A DNA stretch of 64,000 nucleotides from Podarcis raffonei (Eukaryota > Chordata > Lepidosauria > Squamata > Lacertidae). Positions 11,288 through 22,500 of this stretch are shown in pieces. The position numbers and the translations under genes were made by a program. The notes beneath the pieces are model-generated. The model was not told the DNA's origin. It did no database searches and was given only the letters and a program-made list of their open reading frames with translations. The stretch covers positions 34,963,001 to 35,027,000 of the forward strand of contig NC_070603.1 in the NCBI RefSeq assembly GCF_027172205.1, given 5' to 3'. Position 1 is the stretch's first letter. Each line of letters begins with the position of its first letter.

Positions 11288-13282
11288 GTGCTGTCCCCAA
11301 AGCCTTTTTACATGGCACTTGCTGTGGAGTTGCTTCATAGCCAAGGAAGGGCAATTCTGCACATCTCCAGAAGCATCTTTCCCTTTCAGCCAAGCAGCAT
11401 GTTTACAGAGGGGAAATCCCAGTTAGTGTGCAATGGCATAGGAAATTTCACGGGGAGGGGCTAGCATCTGAAACGTGTCTGCTGGACCCAACTCAAAGGC
11501 AGCACTGTTTGCACTTTCATGAGCCACCGACATTCCAGGATCCTCTGTGTGAATGCTAGGTATTCAGGAGCAAGCCATCATAAGCAGAGCAGAAAGCAAA
11601 ACAATTTGCCTTGAGAGTTGATCGCTACCATGTCTTAGATTCAACCTCCGTTTTGAAAAATAAAATCAAATCAGGGTGCAGTGTCACAACTGAGACACTA
11701 TCGAAATGCTCACAAGTTCAACCCAACATGTCAAAAATCACTGGGAAATGATCATTCATGATCACTGCACCAGACAATATCGCTTGCTTCCTTTCCAGCT
11801 TCCCTCAACCCAATGCGGCTTAAAAAAACAACCCCGAGTTAATTGTTTTCCAGCTACACTCATGCATGATCTCATTCTCATGAACTGCAGTATGATTATT
11901 TGCAGATACCCAATCTGCCGCCCCCTCCGAGTCAGTGGCTCTCTTGAAAGGCCTGTCTGTGCCTCTGCAGAATAATCCTCTGCAAAGCATTGTTCTGAAG
12001 AGGCACAGGTGTCTTTCGAACTCTTGGGGACTGGGTGTCCAGCCGGTCCCTTGAGCAGCTGGATTAACTTAACAAGTCATTACAACCCCCTGACAGGCTC
12101 TTTCAAGTTACAGTTTAAGATCTTTTGATTGTTAATTATCCCTTGCTGGCAGCAGTTGCCAGCAATTCGCCTCGGATGACAGACTTGGCTGCATCCCAGT
12201 GTCTCCATGGCTGCATCTAAAGACACTCACTCCCAAGGCACTCACAGTGCTACAAAGCAACCCTCAAGTTCACAGCCTTGTTTTCAAGGGTGTAGTCTTC
12301 TGTTGCTCAGAAAAATCCACATTTGTTCACTTCGTTCTGCGTTCACATTTGATGGGTGAGCACTCTTTCTCTGGCTGTTTTCCAAAGCATTGCAGAATGA
12401 GGTTTTGGAGTTCCCTCTTACCCTGGGCTCCTGAGTGCTTCACAGCAGAAAACTCTACTATTAGCATTCTACGCCTGTGAGAGACCCCTGAGATCAGTAT
12501 GCAGCACACAATGTACACAATGAGACATGAGAATGGCTGCACATAACCTAAACAGGCCTTCTTCGTGTTATTTCTAGATTCATGTTTGGGGATGTGGAAA
12601 TCTCAATTTTCATCTTCAAGAAAACTTGAATCCTACACAGCTCCAGCAGATAAGCAAAAGCTGATGCTCATAATAAAGTTTTGTTTTATTTTTAAAAAAG
12701 TAAGGCTTGGCATGCAATTTATGTCCTCCCTAACCAATATGGGAAATTTTGTTTCAGCTGACTTTCCTGAATTCATCTTAACTCTGTCTGAAAAGCATGG
12801 GCTCTCCTGCTCAACAAGAGACACTTTCCAAAATATTTGGCCTGTGGCCATGTAAAGTCTAAGCTGGTACTGTAGAACTGAGACTGCTCTTACTCTGTCA
12901 ACATAATTTACCATATCTCTTGGTGATTTTTTTAAAACCAAAACACATATCTTTTCTGAATCCAAAACACTGTACATATCATTGAAAGTTAGGAGTAGCT
13001 TTGCAGCGATAAAAGTTGACACTCCCCCAAGTGTTTCAATGGCTCAGTTACATAGTCTTTTCCAGTGCTTTTTTTTCTAGAGAAAAAGTTGTTGGCACTG
13101 CTCAGCTGCAAGCTCAGAGGGTGGGCACTCTGCACATGCTCAGAGGCACGCTGCTCTTTCCCAACGCTGGCATCGTCATTTGGGTGCCGACTGTAAGTGA
13201 CCTGCAGGTTTTGGGAATGGTTTTGCAAGGTGACCAGAAGAATGCCAATTACAAGTGGAATGGAGGCTCTTATTCCTAAGAG

Positions 13283-13636
13283 TAAAGGTAAAGGTAAAGG
13301 GATCCCTGACAATTAGGTCCAGTCGTGACCGACTCTGGCATTGCGACGCTTATCTCGCTTTATTGGCCGAGGGAGCCAGCGTACAGCTTCTGTGGCCAGC
13401 ATGACTAAGCCGCTTCTGGCAAACCAGAGCAGCGCACGGAAACAGCGTTTACCTTCCCGCTGGAGTGGTACCTATTTATCTACTTACACGTTGACGTGCT
13501 TTCGAACTGCTAGATTGGCAGGAGCAGGGACCGAGCAACAGGAGCTCACCCCGTCGTGAGGATTCAAACCACCACCCTTCTGATTGGCAAGTCCTAGGCT
13601 CTGTGGTTTAACCCACATCGCCACCTGCGTCCCTCA
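13283..13636 (-). mobile_element. Sauria SINE, antisense
   Basis: It begins with the reverse tail TAAAGGTAAAGGTAAAGGGA and ends in the reverse head CCACATCGCCACCTGCGTCC. It is flanked by an exact 11-bp duplication ATTCCTAAGAG (13272-13282 and 13637-13647). Confidence 0.9.
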
Positions 13637-14606
13637 ATTCCTAAGAGTGCCTGCCATTTTTGCCCTCATCCAGCCTGCAGTTGACCTCTGATCGCAGAGC
13701 AGCATTTCCTGTTGACCACCCACTCCTTCCATGAGCGACATTAAACCTCTGTCTTCTATGGTCGCCCTTCTTCAGCTCTTCCCCTCGCCTAGCAACACCA
13801 TGAGGCGCATCCACAGCAGAGCACTGAACAGCTGCTCCAGAGCCAGTTCACTCCACTCCTTTGGGCATGCTCAGCAGCAATGGCCCATCCCTCACTTGCT
13901 CTGGTGCGTGTATTTGCCTCCAATCCACCTGAGACGACTCTGGGTGTCCCTTCCAACTCTACTATGAGCCTATGATTCAGTACGGCAGATCTGAATAAAA
14001 TTGACATGAGTAGCAGCCTCTTCAGGCCTTTTATTAAGGGTTCCAAAGGTTCAGAGGGTGACATTTAAATCTAGACAGCTGAGACACAGTCACAGATGAG
14101 TCATTTCCAGTTGCTTCATTTGCCCCAAGAAACTCAAATTTTCAGTGCATGTAAATATTTCTGCAATTTGTCCACTCAACTCTCTATCCTTGAGGACTGT
14201 GCAACGGAACCTAAATATTTACTAGTAAGGAAAACATAAAGGTACAACTTCCTCCCCCTTGTAAAGTTGCCAGTTTTCCAGATGTTCCTTTCTGGGAAAG
14301 AAAGGAGCTGGAAAGAAGAGGTCTACAATTTATTTTAGTCTGTTAGAATGGAATAGAGGTTGTTTTTTAAAAAAACCATTGTGTTTTGTTGGTCTTTGTT
14401 TAGAATGTTATTTAATGTATGTGACTCTGAAGTGCCAACATCCTTGAGCTTTCAAAAGAGTCACAATAAAATATACCCCAACAAGTCCTGTAGGAGGACC
14501 AGCTTACATCTGAGTATTAGTCAAGGACAGGCAACATACTTTATACCCACAAAGAAGAGCTCATATTTTCCTTTACTCCAAAATACCTGATTATTGGGGG
14601 GATGGG

Positions 14607-14971
14607 GACACGGGTGGCGCTGTGGTCTAAACCACAGAGCCTAGGGCTTGCCGATCAGAAGGTAGGCAGTTTGAATCCCCGTGACGGGGTGAGCTTCCGT
14701 TACTCGGTCCCTGCTCCTGCCAACCTAGCAGTTCAAAAGCACGTCAAGTGCAAGTAGATAAATAGGTACCACTCCAGTGGGAAGCTAAACGGTGTTTCCG
14801 TGCGCTGCTCTGGTTCGCCAGAAGCAGCTTAGTCATGCTGGCCACATGACCTGGAAGCTGTCTGCAGACAAACGCCGGCTCCCTTGGCCTGTAAAGTGAG
14901 ATGAGCACCGCAACCCCAGAGTCGTTCGGGACTGGACTTAACGGTCAGGGGTCCCTTTACCTTTACCTTTA
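14607..14971 (+). mobile_element. Sauria SINE
   Basis: Head ACGGGTGGCGCTGTGGTC, B-box region GGCAGTTTGAATCCCC, body AAGTAGATAAATAGGTACCA and tail CCCTTTACCTTTACCTTTA. Confidence 0.9.
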
Positions 14972-15032
14972 TGGGAGGGTGAATTTCCTGATACTGACAT
15001 ACCTCTTAGCTCTGATAATTTGCAGATGACTG

Positions 15033-15228
15033 CATTAGAACATCAAGAGAGCCAGTGACCCATGTAGTCCAGCATCCTGTTCTCACAGTGGCAAACCAGA
15101 TGCCTGAATGAAACTCACAAAGTAAGATTTGAGCACAAGAGCACTCTTTCCCCTCTTCTGGTTTCCAGCAACTTGGTATTCAGAAACACTGCTGCCTCCA
15201 ACTGTGGAGACAGGACATAGCCATCATA
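15033..15228 (+). repeat. Interspersed repeat, unassigned family (copy 1)
   Basis: Shares GTCCAGCATCCTGTTCTCAC, then AGTGGCAAACCAGATGCC, GGTTTCCAGCAACT and CATAGCCATCAT with copies at 20362 and 24456. The family is common to the three places; I cannot name it. Confidence 0.6.
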
Positions 15229-16489
15229 CACACAGTCTCAACACAGCCCATTTGAATGGGAATGCCCATCAACTTTGTGGGGGTCCAGCACCCTCACATG
15301 TTTTATTGTGGGGGCCAAAGGCTAGTACCAACTGATAGCCTACTGATAGCCCCAGGGCAAGCAGGCTTTATAGAGCTGCCTCAGAAACGGGGGCCCACCT
15401 TGCTGCCATTTCAAGCAGCCCTAAGCAAACTTGGGTTTAATTCTGGATTGTGGTTTATTACCTTCTTTTATGTATGATATGAGGTAGTTTTGTGTGTGTG
15501 TGTGTCTATTACAAGCCTGGAGGAGAAATGCATTAACCAGTGTGGTAGCTAAGCGGGGGCTAGCCAGGTTTTTTGTTTGCCCTGGGATGCTATTGAGATT
15601 CCCAGTCTCTCTCTGTGTGTACACAACTGCATGTGGGTTTTTCTTTTTCTGCCAAACTGGCTCTTTGACCCGAGTGAAATAAAGTTTCACTAGTTTCGCC
15701 CCTGCATTAACTTACCTATTACTGTAATACTTATTTCTTCCTGAGCTGGGAAATGTGTGTCTGGGCTGCGAAGCAAGGGTTGTTTCCCTCCAACAATAGG
15801 AAACGTGTGATGCTGGGAGCAGATGGGAGGCAAGGTCAGAATCCTGACATGCTAGTTTTCTATGTGCAGCGACATTTTGTTTGGTGCGGAGTACCAGTTC
15901 CATCAGAGAGTGTGCTCTACAGGGGTGTGGAGTTGAATAAAATATTGAGGGGGGGGGGAGAGGAAGGTAAGCCCCGCCCCGCATAATCGATCACATGACA
16001 TGGCACACACCCACACACCTCATCTGAGTGGGAATTCCCCTTAACTTTGGAGGTGCCCCTAAAATATTTTATTGGGGGAAAGGGGTGCCGAAGGGACCCC
16101 TAAGATTTGGCTCCTATGGTGCTATAGCAGCACTGGGCTTCTCCCTGCTCAGTTATGCAGTTCAGTGGGTGACCTTCGGCCAGTCCCTCTCCTCCCCCCC
16201 CTCTCGGCCTCACCTGCATAGGTGAAACGTGCGTAAAACGAGGGAGACGAGAACCACCTTTAGCGAGGAGGAAGGGTGAGATAAGCACGTACAAGTCCCC
16301 CACCTGCAACCTGAAGCGACACACAGACACAGGCTTGCCACCTCCATGAAATCTAGGACCTTGAAAACAACTTTTGGAAACAGATCTATAAGGCATGCGG
16401 GGCGCGGGGGGGGGGTGAACCAAGGCAGATCCCACGACCCCAATCAAATTAAGCAAAAGTAACAATAGGCTCCTCTCTCCTCCTCGCCA

Positions 16490-17250
16490 CCCTATTGAAC
16501 AGGACCCGCCCTCGGGGCTCCTCGCCTGACCTCGGCCCCCTTTGACCTCAGCCCGCCCCGGGCTCCTCTGGCAGCGCGCGACGCTCTCGGATCTCCGGCT
16601 TCCAAGTCTCCTCCTCCTCTTCCATAAGCAACCGAAAGGGAACCGGAGTCGAGAGCTCGGCCGGCCCTTGGAGGAAGTGGAGCGGGGTGGAGAGCGGAGA
16701 GGAAGGGGCCACGGGGTCGCCCCTGGGAAGGGAAGGAAGCAGCAGCCCCGCCTGGGGGGCGTGAGCAGGTGAGCAGGCGGCGGATCGGCTGGGGAACCCG
16801 ATCAAGATCACTACGAGACCGCGGGAGGGTGGAGGGGGGGAGAGTTCTTAAGATCCCAGCCTCTGCCCTGCACTTCCTTATGGGGATTCTTCGATCACCC
16901 TAGCTGAGGCCAGAGGGGGATCCCTGGGGGGAGTAAGGATGGGGGTAAAGCGCAGAAAGGATCCCCTTCGTGATCGAAGGACACTGGATCGAAAGATGCC
17001 TGGTTTCGATTTCCTGTTTTCGAGAGGGAAAGGAACGACGACGCCCCCTCCCCTCCGCCCCCGCTGACACCTGGTCCGAAACCGGAACAATCCCTTTCTC
17101 GGGCGACACCAGAGTTGAGAGTTGCTATAAGCCTTCTCAGGATCCCCGAGGCGTGCAGGGATCTCTCTCGGGTGAGCCCTTGGAAGGAAGCTCCGTTTCG
17201 AAATTGCCGCTGCTTAAAACGGCGCGGGGGTCGAAGCAAACCCACCCCTT
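16490..17250 (+). promoter_or_regulatory. SLC16A5: CpG-rich promoter and 5'UTR exon of SLC16A5
   Basis: This stretch is G+C- and CpG-rich against an A+T-rich background and lies upstream of the SLC16A5 start. A likely first-exon donor, GAGCAG/GTGAGC, falls at about 16768. The next exon would open at a strong pyrimidine tract and TTTGCAG at about 19489, 62 bases before the ATG. The transcription start cannot be fixed by eye. Confidence 0.6.
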
Positions 17251-17593
17251 TCTAATACCGCTTTGCAAAAAATCTAAACTGAATCGGACGCTTGTCTGGA
17301 TGGCCCTTTTTCTGATTCCGTATAGACAGGAAAGGAGGCAGCCCTGAAACTGGCTCCAAAGAACCACATGGGTTGGTTTGAGCAACAAGTTATGGAGTTC
17401 CCGTTTTGTATCGCTGTTGGTGTTTTTAAAGAGGCAGCTGTTGCAGCTCATGACTCCAGAGATGCTGTGTTGTGTACCGGCAGAGAGCCAGAGCAGTGAA
17501 CTTGGGCTCAAATTTTGTCTCAGCCTCGAATTCACTAGGTCTCAATTCTCTCGTCTGCAATACTGAGATAAGAGCACTGGGCTTTCTTTACAG

Positions 17594-17675
17594 GTAAAGG
17601 TAAAGGGACCCCTGACCATTAGTCCAGTCGTGACCGACTCTGGGGTTGCAGTGCTCATCTTTATTGGCCGATGCC
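17594..17675 (-). mobile_element. Sauria SINE 3' fragment, antisense
   Basis: The reverse tail GGTAAAGGTAAAGGGACCCC runs through CAGTCGTGACCGACTCTGG and stops after TTTATTGGCCGATG; the rest of the SINE is missing. It lies in the SLC16A5 5'UTR intron. Confidence 0.85.
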
Positions 17676-18478
17676 GGAGAGTGTTTGTTGTGGGGGAGGA
17701 AGGGAAAGGAGAATGTTAGCCTCTTTGAGACTCCTTCGGGTAGTGATAAAGCGGGATATCAAATCCAAACTCTCCTCTCTTCTTCTTCTTGTCCAATCAG
17801 TTTTCAGCACCATAGCTAAGAAATAAGGGGATTTGGTGTTCAGGTTCAAAAGAACCTCCATAACCCCTGCCTTGGGAACTTGCTGTAGCAAAGCACCAAG
17901 GAGGTCACAATGTTCTGCATTCAGCACCAGCGTTACTATGAAGCAACACGAAATGGGCATTTCAGGCTGCAGAATCCATAGAGGGTGACCACCTTCCTGC
18001 TTTTGATTCATTTACGTGGCATTAAAAATTAACTACCACTACTTCTGGTGAAATTTTGAGGGTTGGAAAACAGACTGCTGGCAACACATGATCCCTTAAA
18101 TACCTAGGGGACAACTACACTGGCTAGTTTATGGGACTCAGGGGAGAGGAACATACAGAAGAAGGCCTGACAGCTTTTAGGCATGCATCCCAACTTCTTC
18201 CTCCGACTCTGCCAGCAAAATGCCCTGTCAGGTGTGGCAGTAGAATAGTGGGCCAACCATGCATTTTTCAACTGGACCAGGCCAGTCCTGACCCTGCTAG
18301 AGGTCACCTAGATAACACCCGTGTTCCTTTGTACCTGCTTCTGCTGACCATTAGTAGCTCAGAGTAGTGAGGGCACCACATATTTTATCTGATGGAACAA
18401 ATATTGCATAAGTTGTTTCCCCGTGTTCACTCCTGCATAACTGAGTGGGGCATTCCAAAGGAAACAACCAGTGGTCTC

Positions 18479-18480
18479 AT

Positions 18481-18515
<35 letters not shown>

Positions 18516-18519
18516 TTTT
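18479..18519 (+). repeat. (TTTA)n microsatellite
   Basis: About ten TTTA units in the SLC16A5 5'UTR intron. Confidence 0.95.
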
Positions 18520-19551
18520 GGAGGGCACCTCCAAGTTTCCACTATTTTGGGGGGCCATTCACTCACATACCGGCAAATGCAGGTTACAAACTTGAGCAAC
18601 AAATCCCCTTCTCAAAAAGACTGGACATTTTTGTGATGGGGAAAGAAAATGCACTGGGATGGGTGGGAATAACACTTGCTTTGATGTAACATCAACTAAC
18701 CTCCCAGAAAACAAATCGGGACGAATGCTCAATAAACAGGTCACCTGGAAGCGCCCTGGACCCCTGGAGCTACCTGAGTTGCCCATGTCTTTTCTTTGCT
18801 GTGGAAGCCAGTTCAGGAAAAGGGCTCTCCTTAAAGTGGTTTCACACCCAATGCTTAAAACAACCTTTTTTGGGGGAAAGGGATCTCTTGTGCTTTTTAT
18901 GTAGGCTGGACGGGAGAATAAATGCATTTTGTAGAGCAGGTGTAACTTGCAGACATTGTAAATATTACATTAGAGTTAAAGCAAATATAAAAATCAATGC
19001 AGATGTAACATGTGGACATGTCCTAGGGGCCTTTCTCTCCACTTGAAAGTGAAAGGCACTTTCTGTTCTATCCTGGGACAAACAGGGCAACTCGGACAGG
19101 AACCTGTGCAAGAGCAGTCATTATAGCCTAATTCTCAGCAGAACTGTATAGACTTTACACTGGGATTGGCATTTACGGGCAGAGCCTTCCTCTCTTGGCA
19201 CAAGAATTTTATGACATTAGATAAAGGCAGCAAGGGGATTCCACTGACCAAAAGCAGGTGAAAGGGAAAACTGGCAGGGTGCTGGTGCTGAGTAATACCA
19301 GCTAGCTCTTTCCTCACTGGAGGTGTGTCTAACATTATACCTAGAAGCATTCATAATCTTGTGAAATAAAAGGAGACGACAGACCTTTCTCAGGCAGGCT
19401 GGCGACACCAGAACTGAGAAGCTCTCTAGAGTAGCACAACAAATTCTTCTATTCTTCAGCAACTCTTTTTTTTCTGTCTTCTTTGCAGCTGCTGCATCAC
19501 TTTCGTTTGTGCATTTTCCTCTAACGAGGCTTGCTCAGGAAAAAAACAACA

Positions 19552-22500
19552 ATGTCCAAAGAAGAAGAGGCAGCCGCTAGGATCTCCAAAGACCAGGATC
19601 GAGGATGGGCGTGGGTGGTCTTAGTAGCCACCGTGATTGTTCAAGGGCTAACGCTGGGCTTCCCTTCATGCACTGGGGTCTTCTTCAAGGACCTGCAGCG
19701 TGATTTCCAGGCTAGCAACAGCCAGACATCGTGGTTTCCTTCCATCATGACAGCTGTGCTCCATGCAGGGGGTGAGTGTTTGCTTTTACTTATATGAACA
19801 TCCTTCGCAAAAGGCACCCAAAGTCAGTGTTTGAAACTCCCATTGTTCTAGGCATATTTTGTGACAGGGAATTTCATTAGCACGAGCAGTTTCTGAGCTC
19901 TGGGCACAGTACTACGCCTAAGATTTCGATTAAAACTGCAGAGTGGAAGGAGGACCTTTTTCTGCCTCCCCACTTCCAGCTACTCTCTGGACACTGGAGA
20001 AGAGACCCTCTTAAGAATATTAGGGGGGTAGGCAGGGGAGGGACTAGACCATGTAAAAAGCAAACATAATATTTTAGCTGCAGTTCATTCATTTTCAGCT
20101 TTGTATTCTTGTTATAAAAAAAGCATGCCTAGCCATTCCGTTGTTGCGCCCATAAGCTAGGTTTAAGGCGCAATGAAGCTCCTAGCTTTTATATCTCAGC
20201 TTCTGACACAGCCCAAAGTACAACTCACGGAAAGCCCTCAGTCAATGAAACCCATCTAAAAGGTGTTGCTGGACTGCCTTTAGCTTCCTGATCTGTACAG
20301 ACTTGTCTGTTTCAGCCCACTTCACTATTACTACACAGATATCAAATATAACCTGGAGACATAAGGAGAGCCCCGCAGGATCAGGCCAATGTCTCATCTA
20401 GTCCAGCACCCTGTTCACACAATGGCCAGATAGATGCCTTTGGGAAGCCTACAGATAGTTCTTGAGTGCAACAGCACTCTCCCCACTTGTGATTCCCAGC
20501 TACTGGTAGGGGAGTGGGTGGGGCTGTGGTCTAAACCAGTGTTCCCCAACCTTGGGCCTCCAGCTGTTTTTGGACTACAACTCCCATCATCCCTCGCTAG
20601 CAAGACCAGTGGTCAAGGATGATGGGAATTGTAGTCCAAAAACAGCTGGAGGCCCAAGGTTGGGGAACACTGGTCTAAACCACTGAGCCACTTGGGCTTG
20701 CCTATTGGAAGGTCAGCGGTTCAAATCCGCACGACGGATCAACATTCAGCTTTATTGAGTGGCCTCAGGTTCTAGAGCAGGCTTCCTCAACCTCAGCCCT
20801 CCAGATGTTTTGAGACTACAATTCCCATCATCCCTGACCACTGGTCCTGCTAGCTAGGGATCATGGGAGTTGTAGGCCAAAAACGTCTGGAGGGCCGAGG
20901 TTGAGGAAGCCTGTGCTAGATGGGAAAAAGGGAAACAAAATTACAGAACATCCAGTGCTTACCTGGTTTTATTGATATATGACACCTCTATACAACAGAT
21001 TCCTGATAAATGCAACAGCATGTCTTGAACATGCCATTAGCTTACTGTTTCCTCAGGTTAGGTATTAATCTGTGCCTTTGGCTACTATGTATTTTGCACC
21101 TCAAGCAAAGGATGGAGGCCATAAACATGCAATGAAGTTATAGCACAGAGAAATTAAATATTAAGGTGGTGAATGGGCTGTGGGAGTGTCTGGAGGCAGT
21201 GGGAGGATGCGTGGCAGCTAATGGGATGAGGTTGCACCTTGACAAGACAAAAGTATTGTTTCTGGGAGACAGGGAGCAGGTAGGTATGAGGGACTCCCTG
21301 GTCTTGAGCAGAGTAACTGTGCTCCTGAAGGACTAGGTGCACAGCCTGGGAGTCCTTTTGGACTCAAAGCTGTCCATGAAGGTTAATTCTGTGTCCAGGG
21401 CGGCTGTCTACCAGCTCCATCTGGTCAGGGCATAGCTAGGTGCTCCAGCACCTGGAGCAGCGGGGGCGGTGGGGATCCGCCCATGGGGGTGCTGCAGTGA
21501 TCCATGCATGGGGGCACTGCGGCGAGCTGCCCACAGAGCCCACCTGGTGGACGCAAGCCCCTCGCTGCCATTTTGGGCAGCGCGGGGCCCCAAGCCACTG
21601 TGTCACTCCCAGGAGAGACACGTGGCTCGGGTGCGCTACATGCCAGGCCCCATGGTAAGTGCCGACCCCTGTGGTGTGTCATTTTGTCACCCCCTCAAGG
21701 ATGACACCTGGGGCAGGCCATGCACCCCACACTCCCCTTCCTATGCCCCTGTATCTGGTGCACCATCTGAGATCCTTTCTGCCTGCGCACTGTCATGATA
21801 GAGTGGTACATGCTCTGGATATCTCCCACTTGGACTACTGCAATGCGGTCTATGTAGGGCTATCTTTGAAGGTGACTCAGAAACTGCAACTAATCCAGAA
21901 TGTGGCTGCCAGACTGGTGACTGGAAGCGGCCGCCGGGACCATATAACTCCAGTCTTGAAAGACCTACGTTGGCTCTCAGTACATTTCCGAGCACAACTC
22001 AAAGTGTTGGTGCTAACCTTTAAAGCCCTAAATGGCCTCGGCTCTGTATACCTGAAGGAACCTCTGCACCCTCTTCGTTCAGCAGGACATTGAGATCCAG
22101 CTCCAAGGGCCTTCTGGCAGTTCCTTCAGTGTGAGAAGTGAAGTTACAGGGAACCAGGCAGAAGGCGTTCTCGGTAGTTGTGCCCACCCTGTGGAATGCC
22201 CTCCCATCAGATGTCAAGGAGATAAGAAACTATATAACCTTTAGAAGACCTCTGAATGCAGCCCTGTATAGGGAATGGTTTCTTTTTTAAAAAATGTTTA
22301 ATGTTTTATTATGCTTTTATGTATGTTGGAAGCTGCCCAGAGTGGCTGCCCAGTCAGATGGGCAGGGTACAAATTAAATCATCATCAAAAATTCCTGCTG
22401 CAATCAGAGCAACTTTTTCCAGGGAGAAAAAACCCTTGAAGGATTTGAGCTCTTAGGCTACCCAGTCACACTGACCTGGCACTGCCTGCCACATTGCTCT

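Larger units (their letters stand above)
10560..16489. other. Intergenic region TRIM-like to SLC16A5
   Basis: It contains two Sauria SINEs, a palindromic GC-rich element at 10873-11287, and repeat fragments near 13060-13170 and 15033-16100. The stretch 11300-12900 holds nothing I recognise; it has no coding pattern. Confidence 0.6.

Noticed and set aside
10919-11393. Open frames of 103-145 residues on both strands
   Set aside because: They are produced by the GC-rich inverted core of a repeat element; both strands give similar peptides, as expected of a palindrome.
19531-19551. Upstream start for SLC16A5
   Set aside because: The codon at 19531 is TTG; the first ATG, in good context, is at 19552.
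21659-22093. Host gene of 144 residues
   Set aside because: It is L2 LINE reverse transcriptase joined to sequence of the inserted hAT element.
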